From assembly GCA_035644215.1 (NCBI GenBank), contig DASQPA010000260.1, forward strand, positions 1-19,739: a stretch of 19,739 nucleotides of DNA, read 5' to 3'. Each line of letters opens with the position of its first letter. The first letter of the stretch is position 1. The DNA is from DASQPA01 sp035644215. Lineage in GTDB: Bacteria; Acidobacteriota; Thermoanaerobaculia; Multivoradales; UBA5704. Below the pieces are notes generated by a model, which was given only the letters and a program-made list of their open reading frames with translations, did not search any database and was not told the DNA's origin. Below are positions 5,544 through 14,144 of this stretch, piece after piece. The position numbers were made by a program, and so were the translations under genes.

Positions 5544-6809
5544 ATGCCCACAGAACGCTTCGACCAGGCCCTGGCCGGCGAGCTCGCCGCTCTTGCGGAG
5601 CGCGGGACGAGGAAGGGCGCCGAGTCGGTGATCACCCGCCTGCTGCCGAAGGCGGACGGGCGCGGCCCCCGCTACCTCCTCGCCGGCCAGGGCGACCGTC
5701 CCTTCCTCAAGATGAACTCCAACAACTACCTGGGGATGTCCGGCCATCCGCGGGTCATCGCGGCGGAGGAGGAGACGACGCGCGAGCTGGGCGCCGGCCC
5801 CGGGGCGGTGCGCTTCATCAGCGGCACCTATGCGGTGCACGTCGAGCTGGAGCGCCGGCTCGCCGCCTTCCACGGCCGCGAGTCGGGAATGATCTTCAGC
5901 TCCGCCTACGCCACCCTCCTCGGCGTTCTGGTGCCGCTGATCACGGCGGAGACCGTCGTCGTCTCGGACGAGCTCAACCACAACTGCATCATCAACGCCA
6001 TGCGCCTCGCCCGGCCCAAGGACAAGCTGATCTACAAGCACCTGGACCTGGGCGACCTGGAAGCCAAGCTCGAGGCGGCCGCCCTGGGTTCCGCGCGGCG
6101 GGTGATCCTCGTCACCGACGGCATCTTCAGCATGCGGGGCGATCACGCGCCCCTCCCCGAGATCATCGCCCTCGCCCGCAAGCACGACGCGGCCTTCCCG
6201 GAGAACGTGGTGGTGCTGGTCGACGACTCGCACGGGGTGGGCGCCTTCGGCACGACCGGGCGGGGAACCGAGGAATTCACCGGCGCGCGCGCCGATCGCG
6301 CCGATCGTGCCCATCGCGCCGACATCCTCGTCGCCACCCTCGGCAAGGCGCTGGGGGTCAACGGCGGCTACGTGGTGGGCAGCCGGACGCTGACCGACTT
6401 CCTGCGCGAGACCGCGCCGCTCTACATCTACTCGAACCCCATCACCTGCGGCGAGGCGGCGGCCTCGACCGCGGCCCTGTCGATCCTCGACAGCCCGGAG
6501 GGGCTCTCCCTCCTCGCCCACCTGCGCGCGATGACCCAACGTTTCAAGCAGGGGATCGTCGACCTGGGCTACGAGACCCTCCCCGGCGAGCACCCGGTGG
6601 TGCCGCTCCTGGTGCGCGACACGGCGAAGACCACCGCTCTCGTCGCGCACCTGCGCGAGCAGGGCATTCTCGCCACGGGCCTGAAGTACCCGGTCGTCCC
6701 CAAAGGCGACGAGGAGATCCGCTTCCAGATTTCGGCCGACCATACTCCGAAAGACGTCGACGAGACCCTGGCCGCCCTGGCGAGCTTCCCCGGCCGCCCG
6801 GGAAAGTAG
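5544..6809 (+). CDS. kbl: Glycine C-acetyltransferase (2-amino-3-ketobutyrate CoA ligase)
   Basis: This 421-residue PLP enzyme of the alpha-oxoamine synthase family splits 2-amino-3-ketobutyrate with CoA into glycine and acetyl-CoA. Visible family marks are MNSNNYLGM near the N-terminus, SGTYAVHVELE, DELNHNCIINAMRLA, and the aspartate segment VLVDDSHGVGAFG. The PLP-binding lysine is K268 in TLGKALGVNGGY. ATG 5544 has AAGGAG 7 nt upstream. It lies 32 bp after tdh in the same operon, which separates it from the related BioF, HemA and SPT enzymes. A small unusual feature is a run rich in Ala/Asp/Arg (ADRADRAHRAD, about residues 252-262), which looks like a short internal duplication. Confidence 0.93.
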   Translation: MPTERFDQALAGELAALAERGTRKGAESVITRLLPKADGRGPRYLLAGQGDRPFLKMNSNNYLGMSGHPRVIAAEEETTRELGAGPGAVRFISGTYAVHVELERRLAAFHGRESGMIFSSAYATLLGVLVPLITAETVVVSDELNHNCIINAMRLARPKDKLIYKHLDLGDLEAKLEAAALGSARRVILVTDGIFSMRGDHAPLPEIIALARKHDAAFPENVVVLVDDSHGVGAFGTTGRGTEEFTGARADRADRAHRADILVATLGKALGVNGGYVVGSRTLTDFLRETAPLYIYSNPITCGEAAASTAALSILDSPEGLSLLAHLRAMTQRFKQGIVDLGYETLPGEHPVVPLLVRDTAKTTALVAHLREQGILATGLKYPVVPKGDEEIRFQISADHTPKDVDETLAALASFPGRPGK

Positions 6810-6840
6810 GAGCCCGGCCGAGCTCGACCGCTGGCGCACC

Positions 6841-8469
6841 ATGCCCCGCCGTTCCCGCTCTCGCTCCCGACCTTCCTCCCGCGCCGCGGCGCGCAGCGAG
6901 CCCGCCCTCGAAGCCGGCCGGCCGCTCTCCCGGTCGCTCCTCTGGCGGCTGGGGCGCCGCTTCTACGAACGCGAGGGCCATGAGGCCTGGGCCAAGGGGA
7001 CGGTCCCGCACTACATCACGAGCAACCCCTGGATCGCCGACAGCTACGCCCAGGTCGTCCTTGGCTGGCTACGCGACGGCGTCGCGGCCGGCACGCTCGA
7101 CCCGCGGGAGCCGGTCCACGTCGTCGAGCTGGGCGCCGGGTCGGGGCGTTTCGGGTACCTCTTCCTCCACCGGTTCTTCGACCTCCTCGGCCGCTCCCCT
7201 TTCGCGTCGCAGCCGGTCCGCTACGTGCTCTCCGACTTCACCGAGAGCACGCTCCTGCCCCTGCGCGCCCACCCCGCGCTCCAGGATCTGGTCGCCGCCG
7301 GCCGTCTCGACTTCGCCCCTTTCGACGCCTCCCTGGACCGGGAGATCCGCTGCAGCTCGGGCACCGTGCTGGCGCCGGGGACCCTCGCCAACCCGCTCGC
7401 CGTGATCGCCAACTACGTCTTCGACAGCCTCCCCCAGGACTGCTTCTTCCTTACCGAAGAGGGCGAGCTCCGGATCGGCCTGGTCACCCTCACCTCGCCG
7501 CGGGCGGAGCCGATCCTCGACGACCCGGAGGTGCTCGAACGGGTCGAGATCGCCTGGAGCCAGGGGCCGGAGGTGGACGGCTACTACGGCGAGCCCGACC
7601 TCGACCGCCTCCTCACCGGCTACCGCGGGCGGCTGCGCGACACTGCCCTCCTCTTTCCCGTCGGCGCCCTCCGCGCGGTCCAGAACCTCGCCCGGATCGC
7701 CGGCGGCCGGCTCCTCCTCCTCTCGGGGGATAAGGGATATTGCCACGAGGAGATGCTCCACGGCCGGGAGGAGCCGGGGATGGCGATCCACGGCAGCTTC
7801 TCGATGATGGTCAACTACCACGCCCTGGGCCAGCTCTTCCTCGACCAGGGAGGGGAGTACCTCCACACCACCCAGCTGGCGCCGGACCTGGCGGTCGTCG
7901 CCTGCCTCCTGGGCGGACCCGCGGGTGGCGCGATCGAAACCCGCCTCGCCTTCGAGGAATCGGTCGAGCGGCGCGCCCCCTCCGACTTCTTCACCCTGAA
8001 GATCGCCCTCGAAACGAGCTACGACAGCTTCACCCTGCCGCAGGTCTTAGCCTGGGTGCGGCTCTCCGGCTGGGATCCCAACATCTTCCAGCGCTGCCTC
8101 CCGGCGCTCCTCGCGGCGGCCGGCTCCATCGCCGCGACCGACCTGGAGGAGCTGCGCCAGATGGTCCAGCGGGTGGGGGAGAGCTACTTCCCGATCCGCG
8201 AGCCGATCGACTTCCCCTTCCAACTGGGCGCCCTCCTCTGCCAGTTCGACCTCTTCGCCGACGCCCTGCCCTACTTCGAGCGCTCGGTCGCTCTCTACGG
8301 CCGCAACCCGGCGACGGTCTACAACCTGGGGCTCTGCCACTTCCATCTCGGCGAGCTCGCCACCGCCCTCGCCTGCGCCGAAGAGGCCCTGGCCGCGGCG
8401 CCGGACCTGGTGGCGGCCGAGGATCTGAAGCTGGAGGTGGAGGCTGCGCTCGAAGACGCGCAGCCCTGA
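6841..8469 (+). CDS. MidA-like SAM methyltransferase with C-terminal TPR-like repeats
   Basis: This 542-residue protein has a methyltransferase domain at about residues 30-370. HYITSNPWIADSYAQ precedes the SAM motif VVELGAGSGRFGYLF (about 95-109), and ANYVFDSLPQD (about 190-200) resembles the FDALP-type segment of the MidA/NDUFAF7 class. In mitochondria that class methylates an arginine of complex I; here the target is unknown. The last ~110 residues (QLGALLCQFDLFADALPYFERS and YNLGLCHFHLGELATALACAEEAL) form at least two TPR-like helical hairpins, a plausible binding surface for a protein substrate. The Arg/Ser-rich N-terminus (residues 2-20) is atypical, so the true start may be later. No SD sequence is seen at ATG 6841. 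It begins 31 bp after kbl and is probably the last gene of that operon. Confidence 0.75.
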   Translation: MPRRSRSRSRPSSRAAARSEPALEAGRPLSRSLLWRLGRRFYEREGHEAWAKGTVPHYITSNPWIADSYAQVVLGWLRDGVAAGTLDPREPVHVVELGAGSGRFGYLFLHRFFDLLGRSPFASQPVRYVLSDFTESTLLPLRAHPALQDLVAAGRLDFAPFDASLDREIRCSSGTVLAPGTLANPLAVIANYVFDSLPQDCFFLTEEGELRIGLVTLTSPRAEPILDDPEVLERVEIAWSQGPEVDGYYGEPDLDRLLTGYRGRLRDTALLFPVGALRAVQNLARIAGGRLLLLSGDKGYCHEEMLHGREEPGMAIHGSFSMMVNYHALGQLFLDQGGEYLHTTQLAPDLAVVACLLGGPAGGAIETRLAFEESVERRAPSDFFTLKIALETSYDSFTLPQVLAWVRLSGWDPNIFQRCLPALLAAAGSIAATDLEELRQMVQRVGESYFPIREPIDFPFQLGALLCQFDLFADALPYFERSVALYGRNPATVYNLGLCHFHLGELATALACAEEALAAAPDLVAAEDLKLEVEAALEDAQP

Positions 8470-8507
8470 AGGGATCTTTCCGATCGATCGAACGAGAGGC
8501 CCGATCC

Positions 8508-11500
8508 TCAGGCCGTCGCCGCCTGGCGCTCGGGCTGGACCTCTTCCATCTCGACGGCGACGAGCTTCGAGACGCCGCGCTCTTCCATCGTCACGCCGTA
8601 GAGCGTCGAGGCGACCTCCATGCTGAGCTTGTTGTGGGTGATGACGATGAACTGCGTCTCCCCCGCCAGCTCCTTCAGGAGATCGACGAAGCGCACGGTG
8701 TTGACGTCGTCGAGCGGCGCGTCCACCTCGTCCAGGATGCAGAAGGGCGAGGGCTTGGCGCGGAAGAGGGCGAAGAGGAGGGCGATGGCGGTCAGCGCCT
8801 TCTCGCCGCCCGACATCAGCATGAGGTTCTGCAGACGCTTGCCCGGGGGGCGGGCGACGATCTCGATCCCGCTTTCCAGGACGTCCTCCTCGTCGAGCAG
8901 GCGCATCTCGGCCTCGCCCCCCCGGAAGAGGCGGGTAAAGACCTCGCCGAAGGTCTGATTGACCTCGCGGAAGGTGGTGATGAACCGCTCGCTGGAGGCC
9001 TGGTTGATCTCCTTGATCGTGTTGCGCAGGCTTTCGACCGAGCTCGCCACGTCGGTCCGCTGGGCGGTCAGGAAGGTGTGGCGCTCCTCCTGCTCGGCGT
9101 ACTCCTGGACGGCCAGGATGTTGACCGGCCCCAGCCGATCCAGGGTGTCCTTGCAGCGCGCCAGCTCGCCTTCCATCTCGGCAAGGCTGCCCCGCGTCTC
9201 GATCGGCTCCTCCGGGGAGAGCTCGGGCAGCGGCCGGGAGAACTGCTCCGCGAAGGTCTGGGAGAGGTGCTCGGCGTCCTGCTTCAGGCGCGCCTCGGTG
9301 ATGCGCAGCTCCTCGACCTCGCCGCGGGCGCCCTCGCGCCGCTCGCGGTGCAGCTGGATGCGCTCCTCCAGGAGCTTGATCTCCTGACGATGGAGGTCCA
9401 GCCGCTCCTGCTCTTCGAGCACCCCCTCCTCGGCCGCGGCGCGCTGCTCCAGGGCGGTCTGCAGCTCGGTCTCGGCGCGGGCGATGGCGGCTTCCAGGTC
9501 GGTGCGCCGGGCGGAGAGCTTCGCGGCCTCCTCCTGCCAGGAGTGGATCTGCCGGCGGCCGCCCTCGACCTCCTCCTGGAGACGGCCCATCTCGCGGTCC
9601 TGCGACTCCAGCCGCTCCTCGAGCAGCTCCAGCCGGCCGCGCCGGCCGGCGCTCGCCGTCTTCAGGCTCTCGCGCGCGGCCTTGGCCGCCTCGGCCTCGG
9701 CCTGGGCGCGGTCGGAGTGCTCCTGGAGACCGCCGTGGTGGGCCTCGGCCGCCGCCAGCTCCTCCTCCAGGCCGCGCTGCCGCTCGGCGATGCGGGCAAT
9801 CTCCCGGGCGACCTCCTCCTGCTCGGTGGCGAGGGTCTGCTGCTCGGCGGCGAGCCGCCGGTGGCGGGCCGCGGCGTCCTCCTGCCGGGCCTGGGCGACC
9901 GCGCGCTCCTGGCGCAGCTGGGCCACCTCGCCCTGCAGCCGGTTGGCGTCGCGGGCGAGGCTGGCGCGCTGGACGATGAGCCGCTCCAGATCGGAGCCGG
10001 CCTCCTGCAAATCGGCTTCGAGTCGCGGCAGGGCGATGCCGAGGTCCGCCAGCTCGCGCTCGCGCTCGAGGATGCCGGGGCTCGCCACTTCGCCCTCGAC
10101 GTGGAAAGTGCCTGCCTGCACCCAGACCCCGTCGCGCGACAGGAAGGCCGAGCCGGGGTGGCGCCGGGCCAGCCGGGCGGCGTCCTCGCCGGTCTTGACC
10201 AGGAAGCCGGGGGGCAGGGCGGCGGCCAGCTCGGGGGAGAGTCCCAGGGCCTCGCCCACGGTGAGCACGATCGCCGGATCGGCGGGATGGTCGACCCCCG
10301 CGATCCCCTCCGGCCCTTCTGCCGCCAGCGACTGGCGCTCAACGAGGCTCGCCGCCGAGCGGCCGGCGAGCTGGTGAGCGACGGCGAGGGCGCTCTGCCC
10401 GGCGGGGAGCACCACGGCGTCGGCCAGGGCGCCGAGATAGAAGTCGAGGCTGCGCTCCCAGCCGGCGAGCGCCTTGGCCTCGCCGGCCAGGAAGGCGGCG
10501 GGAATGCCGGCGCTCGCCAGCGCCTCGACCAGCGCCTTGCGCCGTTCGGCGTGGGCGCGGGAGAGGTCGGCCAGGATGCGCTGGCGCTGGCGAACGCCGG
10601 AGAGCTCCGCCTCCAGCGAGCGCTTGCGCTCCGAGGCTTCGCCCTCGCGCTTCATGGTGGCGTCGAGCGTGCCGGCCACCTTCTCCTGCTCGGTGGCGCG
10701 GGTCGCCACGTTGGCCTCGATGGTCGCCACCCGCTCACGGGCCACGGCGAGCGCCTCTTCGGCCTGCTGGAGCTCGAAGCCGTGGCGGGCGATCTCCTCG
10801 TCCAGATGGTGGCGGCGGTAGTTGCCCTTCTCCTGCTCGATCTGCGCCTGGTGGTGGCGGTTGCGCAGGGTATTGGCCTCGCCCTGGGCGGCGGCCAGGG
10901 CGCTGCGCAGCGACTCGACCCGCGCCGTCACCTGGCGCAGGTCGCGCTCGGCGTCGGCGATCCGGCGCTCGTCCTCGTCGACCGCCGAGGCCGCCTGGTC
11001 GCGCTCCGCGGCGAGCTCCAGCCGGCGAGCCTCCAGGGCGTCCAGAACCCCCGCGTTGCGCTCGATCTCCTGCCCCCGCCGTTCGGCCGAGGCGCGGGCC
11101 TGGGTGACGCGCTCGGCGATCTCCTGGACGGTCTGGCGGTTGCCCTTCAGGAACTGCTGGCGCCCCTCGATGGCGGCGGCGAGCTCGGCCTGGCGCTGGT
11201 GGCGCTCGGCCACCGCCCGTGCCAGCTCGTCGAGCCGCAGGCGGCCGGCGGCGAGCCCCGCCTCGTCGCGGTGGAGGTCGGCGGCGAGCGCCGCCTCGCG
11301 CGAGAGGGCCTCGGCGAGGCCGGTGGCGAGGCCGGCGAGACGCCCGGCGAGGGCGCGATGGCGGCCGAGGAGGACCTCCTCCAGGAGCTGCCGGTACTCC
11401 GCCTCCTTCTCCTGGTAGCGGCGGGCGGCGCCGGCCTGGCGCTTGAGCGACCGCAAAGCGCGCTCGACCTCGGCGACGATGTCGTCCAGCCGCAGCAGGT

Positions 11501-12062
11501 TCGCCGTCGCCTCCTGGAGCTTGACCTCGGCGACGTCCTTCCGCTGCTTGTAGCGGGTGATCCCCGCCGCCTCCTCGATCAGCTTGCGCCGCTCCTGCGG
11601 CTTGCCGGAGAGGATCAGCCCGATCTTCCCCTGCTCGATGACCGAATAGGCGCGGATGCCCAAGCCGGTGTCCATCAGCAGGTCGCGGATGTCTTTGAGG
11701 CGCACGAGCTTGCCGTTCAGCCGGTACTGGCTCTCGCCGCCCCGGAAGACCCGCCGGCTGATCGTGATGCGGCCGTCCTCGGAGGCGGCGAGCGAGGGGT
11801 CGGTGCGCATGGAGAGGGTGGCCTCCGCCATCCCCAGCGGCTTCCTCGAATCGGAGCCGTTGAAAATGACGTCCTCCATGGTGGACCCGCGCAGGCTCTT
11901 GGCGCTCTGCTCCCCCAGGACCCAGGTCATGGCGTCCGAGAGATTGCTCTTGCCGCAGCCGTTGGGACCGATGATGGCGGTGATACCGCCGGCGAACTCG
12001 ACGGTGACCGGATCGACGAAGGATTTGAAGCCGGAGATCTCGAGGCGTTCCAGTTTCAGCAT
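8508..12062 (-). CDS. smc: Chromosome partition/condensin ATPase SMC
   Basis: This complete 1184-residue SMC protein has the usual length for the family. The N-terminal ATPase half has Walker A GPNGCGKS at residues 32-39. Long Ala/Glu/Arg-rich coiled coils cover roughly 170-500 and 680-1000, with a globular hinge between (about 510-660, including DFYLGALADAVVLPAGQSA). The C-terminal half has the ABC signature LMSGGEKAL near 1080 and Walker B FCILDEVDAPLDD near 1107. SMC dimers extrude and hold DNA loops for chromosome segregation, normally with ScpA and ScpB, which are not in this window. The start is ATG 12062, giving the family's MLKLERLEISGFKSF beginning. There is no SD sequence, but a promoter-like pair lies immediately upstream. 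It converges with the methyltransferase gene across 38 bp. Confidence 0.97.
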   Translation of the reverse strand: MLKLERLEISGFKSFVDPVTVEFAGGITAIIGPNGCGKSNLSDAMTWVLGEQSAKSLRGSTMEDVIFNGSDSRKPLGMAEATLSMRTDPSLAASEDGRITISRRVFRGGESQYRLNGKLVRLKDIRDLLMDTGLGIRAYSVIEQGKIGLILSGKPQERRKLIEEAAGITRYKQRKDVAEVKLQEATANLLRLDDIVAEVERALRSLKRQAGAARRYQEKEAEYRQLLEEVLLGRHRALAGRLAGLATGLAEALSREAALAADLHRDEAGLAAGRLRLDELARAVAERHQRQAELAAAIEGRQQFLKGNRQTVQEIAERVTQARASAERRGQEIERNAGVLDALEARRLELAAERDQAASAVDEDERRIADAERDLRQVTARVESLRSALAAAQGEANTLRNRHHQAQIEQEKGNYRRHHLDEEIARHGFELQQAEEALAVARERVATIEANVATRATEQEKVAGTLDATMKREGEASERKRSLEAELSGVRQRQRILADLSRAHAERRKALVEALASAGIPAAFLAGEAKALAGWERSLDFYLGALADAVVLPAGQSALAVAHQLAGRSAASLVERQSLAAEGPEGIAGVDHPADPAIVLTVGEALGLSPELAAALPPGFLVKTGEDAARLARRHPGSAFLSRDGVWVQAGTFHVEGEVASPGILERERELADLGIALPRLEADLQEAGSDLERLIVQRASLARDANRLQGEVAQLRQERAVAQARQEDAAARHRRLAAEQQTLATEQEEVAREIARIAERQRGLEEELAAAEAHHGGLQEHSDRAQAEAEAAKAARESLKTASAGRRGRLELLEERLESQDREMGRLQEEVEGGRRQIHSWQEEAAKLSARRTDLEAAIARAETELQTALEQRAAAEEGVLEEQERLDLHRQEIKLLEERIQLHRERREGARGEVEELRITEARLKQDAEHLSQTFAEQFSRPLPELSPEEPIETRGSLAEMEGELARCKDTLDRLGPVNILAVQEYAEQEERHTFLTAQRTDVASSVESLRNTIKEINQASSERFITTFREVNQTFGEVFTRLFRGGEAEMRLLDEEDVLESGIEIVARPPGKRLQNLMLMSGGEKALTAIALLFALFRAKPSPFCILDEVDAPLDDVNTVRFVDLLKELAGETQFIVITHNKLSMEVASTLYGVTMEERGVSKLVAVEMEEVQPERQAATA

Positions 12063-12072
12063 GGCTGGAGAG

Positions 12073-12101
12073 GACGATAGCAGACCGGGAGGCCCACCAC
12101 A
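12073..12101 (-). promoter_or_regulatory. Predicted leaderless promoter of smc
   Basis: Read on the minus strand, TTGTGG is followed by exactly 17 bp and TATCGT, and then 11 nt to the smc ATG. The -10 agrees with consensus at four positions and the -35 at three. The expected start point lies within about 5 nt of the ATG, matching the absence of an SD sequence. Confidence 0.45.
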
Positions 12102-12139
12102 AGTTGGGGAAGGGGGAAAGAGACCCACCAGATATCGTG

Positions 12140-12155
12140 GTCCTCTGGAGAGGAC
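12140..12155. repeat. Small hairpin in the smc/glycosyltransferase divergent spacer
   Basis: GTCCTC (12140-12145) and GAGGAC (12150-12155) form a perfect 6-bp stem with loop TGGA. The right-hand CTGGAGAGGAC is also present at 12064-12074 next to the smc start, so the spacer between these divergent genes holds two copies of an 11-base sequence. A shared regulator site is possible but unproven. Confidence 0.35.
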
Positions 12156-12222
12156 ACCCCAGCGCCGGGGAAGCCGTCGGGGGGTTGCGTCGAGGGTCTC
12201 CCCATGGCAGGCTGCGGGCTCC

Positions 12223-14052
12223 GTGTCCCTCCTCCCGCTATCGGCGATACTGGCTTTCTACGGCGGCCACCTCCTCGCCCTAGCCCTGCTGGCGCTGACC
12301 GCCTGGGTCCTTGGCCGCCTCCTGGTCGGGTCTCTGCTGCTCGTCGGCGCCGAGCGGGTGGTGCTGCCGGCCACCCTCGGGCTCGCCGGGCTGGCCCATC
12401 TCGCCTTCCTGCTCGGGCTGGCCCACGCGTTGACCCGTCCGGCGCTCCTCCTCGTCCTGGTGGCGATCCACCTCCTGGGTTGGAGAGCCTGGCGGGAGAT
12501 GCTCGCCGGGGTGGCCGGGATAGGTCGCCGGCGTCTCGCCCTCGGCGCTCTCGCCCTTCTCGTCGGCCTGCCGCTCTTCCTCCTCGCCCTCTATCCGCCG
12601 ACCGCCTTCGACGCCACCCTCTACCACCTGCCCGACGCCCGGGCCTTCGCCCGGGCGGGCGCCTTGCCGTTCCTCGGCCAGCTGCGCTTCCCGGTCTTCC
12701 CGCAGCTCGACGAGGCCCTCTTCGCCGCGGTCCTCCTCCTCGCCGGGGACGTGGCGGTCCAGCTGGTCCAGCTCCTCGCGATCCTGTTGACCGCCGGGCT
12801 CCTGCTGGCCTGGGGGGGCGCGGGGGAGGGGGAGGACCGGTCGCGGTATGGGGGGCTCCTCGCCGCGGCAGCCTACCTGGGCAGCCCGATCGTGATCCAC
12901 CTCGGGACGACCGCCTATGTCGAGGCCGGGCTCACCCTCTTCACCACCGCCGCACTCGCCGCAGCGTGGCGCTATCGGCAGTCGGGGGATTGCCGCCGGC
13001 TCGCTCTCTCGGCGTTCTTTGCCGCCTCGGCCGCCGGGGTCAAGTACCTGGGCCTCTTCTTCTTCGCCGTCGCCGTCCTCCTGGTGATGTTGCCGTCCCG
13101 GCAGGAGCCGGCGAGAAAGCGCCGCCCTGCCGATCTGCTCCTCTTCGCCGCCGTAGCCCTCATGGCCCTCCTCCCGGTCTACGGCCGCATCCTCTATTTC
13201 ACCGGCAACCCGATCTTCCCCTATCTACCCCGGCTCTTCGGACATTCTCCCTGGGACCCGGTGACCCTCCGGCCGCTGCCCGAGAGCCTGGCCGCCGCCC
13301 TCCGGCAGGGCCTGACCACCCTGGTCACCCTCCCCTGGAACGTCGTCTTCGCGCGCGGCCGGACCGGTTCGCAGCCCCCCTTCTCGCCGTTCCTGCTCCT
13401 CGCGCTCCCCCTCTTCGCCGTCGCCCTCTGGCGCGACCGCCGGGCGCGCCCCTGGCTGCTCGTCGCCCTCGCCTACACCGCCTGTTTTCCGCTCCTGCCG
13501 CCGGACGCACGCTACCTCCTGCCCATCCTGCCGCTCCTGAGCCTCGCCCTGGCGGCGGCCCTCGACCGCCTGCCCCTTTCGCCGCGGGGCGGCATCGCCC
13601 TCGCAGTCCTCCTGCTTCTACCGGGCGGTCTCTACGCCATCTACCGGGTGGCCCTCCAGGGGGCGCCGCCGGTCACCTCGGCGGCCCGCGACCACTACCT
13701 CGCGGCCCGCCTGCCGCTCTACCCGGCGGTCGCCTGGCTCAACCGGGAGGGAGGGAGCGACTCGACCGTCTACGCCTTCTTCGCCGAGGACATGACCTAC
13801 TTCGCCCAGGGCACGCTCCTCGGCGACTGGCACGGGCCGGCCCGCTTCGCCGAGCTGCTGCCCGATCTCGGCGACCCGGAGGCCCTCTGGCGCCACCTGC
13901 GCTCGCTGGGGGTCGACTTCCTCCTCGTGCCGCGCGACCGGGGCGACCTGCGGCTCCCGGAAAGTCCTGCCTGGTCCCGCCGGTTCCGCCCGGTCTATGC
14001 CGATCCGCACGCCCGGGTCTTCGCGCTCGACGGTGGGGGACCTACCCTGTAG
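12223..14052 (+). CDS. GT-C fold membrane glycosyltransferase (GT39/PMT-like)
   Basis: This roughly 609-residue polytopic membrane protein starts with a hydrophobic helix (LLPLSAILAFYGGHLLALAL) and has about ten or more transmembrane segments up to about residue 480. The first extra-membrane loop contains TAFDATLYHLPDARAF, which has the acidic residue and Y-H-L pattern found in lipid-linked-sugar transferases of the GT39/PMT-like GT-C class. A soluble C-terminal part (about 490-609, with FAEDMTYFAQG and RSLGVDFLLVPRD) resembles the end domains of such enzymes. It probably transfers a sugar from a polyprenyl phosphate to a lipid or protein on the outer face of the inner membrane. GTG 12223 is the best in-frame start before the first helix, but no clear SD sequence supports it. 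Acceptor and donor are unknown. Confidence 0.75.
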   Translation: MSLLPLSAILAFYGGHLLALALLALTAWVLGRLLVGSLLLVGAERVVLPATLGLAGLAHLAFLLGLAHALTRPALLLVLVAIHLLGWRAWREMLAGVAGIGRRRLALGALALLVGLPLFLLALYPPTAFDATLYHLPDARAFARAGALPFLGQLRFPVFPQLDEALFAAVLLLAGDVAVQLVQLLAILLTAGLLLAWGGAGEGEDRSRYGGLLAAAAYLGSPIVIHLGTTAYVEAGLTLFTTAALAAAWRYRQSGDCRRLALSAFFAASAAGVKYLGLFFFAVAVLLVMLPSRQEPARKRRPADLLLFAAVALMALLPVYGRILYFTGNPIFPYLPRLFGHSPWDPVTLRPLPESLAAALRQGLTTLVTLPWNVVFARGRTGSQPPFSPFLLLALPLFAVALWRDRRARPWLLVALAYTACFPLLPPDARYLLPILPLLSLALAAALDRLPLSPRGGIALAVLLLLPGGLYAIYRVALQGAPPVTSAARDHYLAARLPLYPAVAWLNREGGSDSTVYAFFAEDMTYFAQGTLLGDWHGPARFAELLPDLGDPEALWRHLRSLGVDFLLVPRDRGDLRLPESPAWSRRFRPVYADPHARVFALDGGGPTL

Positions 14053-14073
14053 CGTGGGGAACAAACGCTACCC
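14041..14073. repeat. Dispersed intergenic motif, copy 2, with hairpin
   Basis: CCTACCCTG, then TAGCGTGGGGAAC, then AAACGCTACCC. The first 22 bases match 3929-3950 at 19 positions, and the last 12 (CAAACGCTACCC, 14062-14073) are identical to 387-398. GTAGCGT (14049-14055) and ACGCTAC (14065-14071) form a perfect 7-bp stem with a 9-nt loop that spans the glycosyltransferase stop codon (14050-14052). No T run follows, so it is not a canonical terminator. Confidence 0.5.
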
Positions 14074-14074
14074 G

Positions 14075-14084
14075 AAAGGAGGTG
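14075..14084 (+). promoter_or_regulatory. Orphan Shine-Dalgarno sequence AAAGGAGGTG
   Basis: Ten bases complementary to the 16S rRNA 3' end lie between the glycosyltransferase and the cytochrome gene, but no ATG, GTG or TTG follows at 5-9 nt. The true SD of the cytochrome gene is a second site at 14132-14137. The first could be a ribosome standby site, a relic of an earlier start, or chance. Confidence 0.35.
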
Positions 14085-14144
14085 GTGGAGGGGCGAGCCC
14101 AGGGGGTATCTTTCGCCCGCAACGACCTTGAAAGGAGAGGGAAC

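Noticed and set aside
8470..8507. Bidirectional terminator between the methyltransferase and smc
   Set aside because: Only a 5-bp GGATC/GATCC pairing with a 26-nt loop is possible and there is no T run on either strand.
7740..12080. A 1446-codon open frame on plus opposite smc
   Set aside because: It is the mirror of the smc coiled coils, giving a Leu/Gly/Ala-rich product; smc motifs on minus are decisive.
12204..14144. N-terminal extension fused to the cytochrome c frame
   Set aside because: The frame stays open by base composition through the glycosyltransferase gene; the cytochrome has its own SD, GTG start and signal peptide at 14145.
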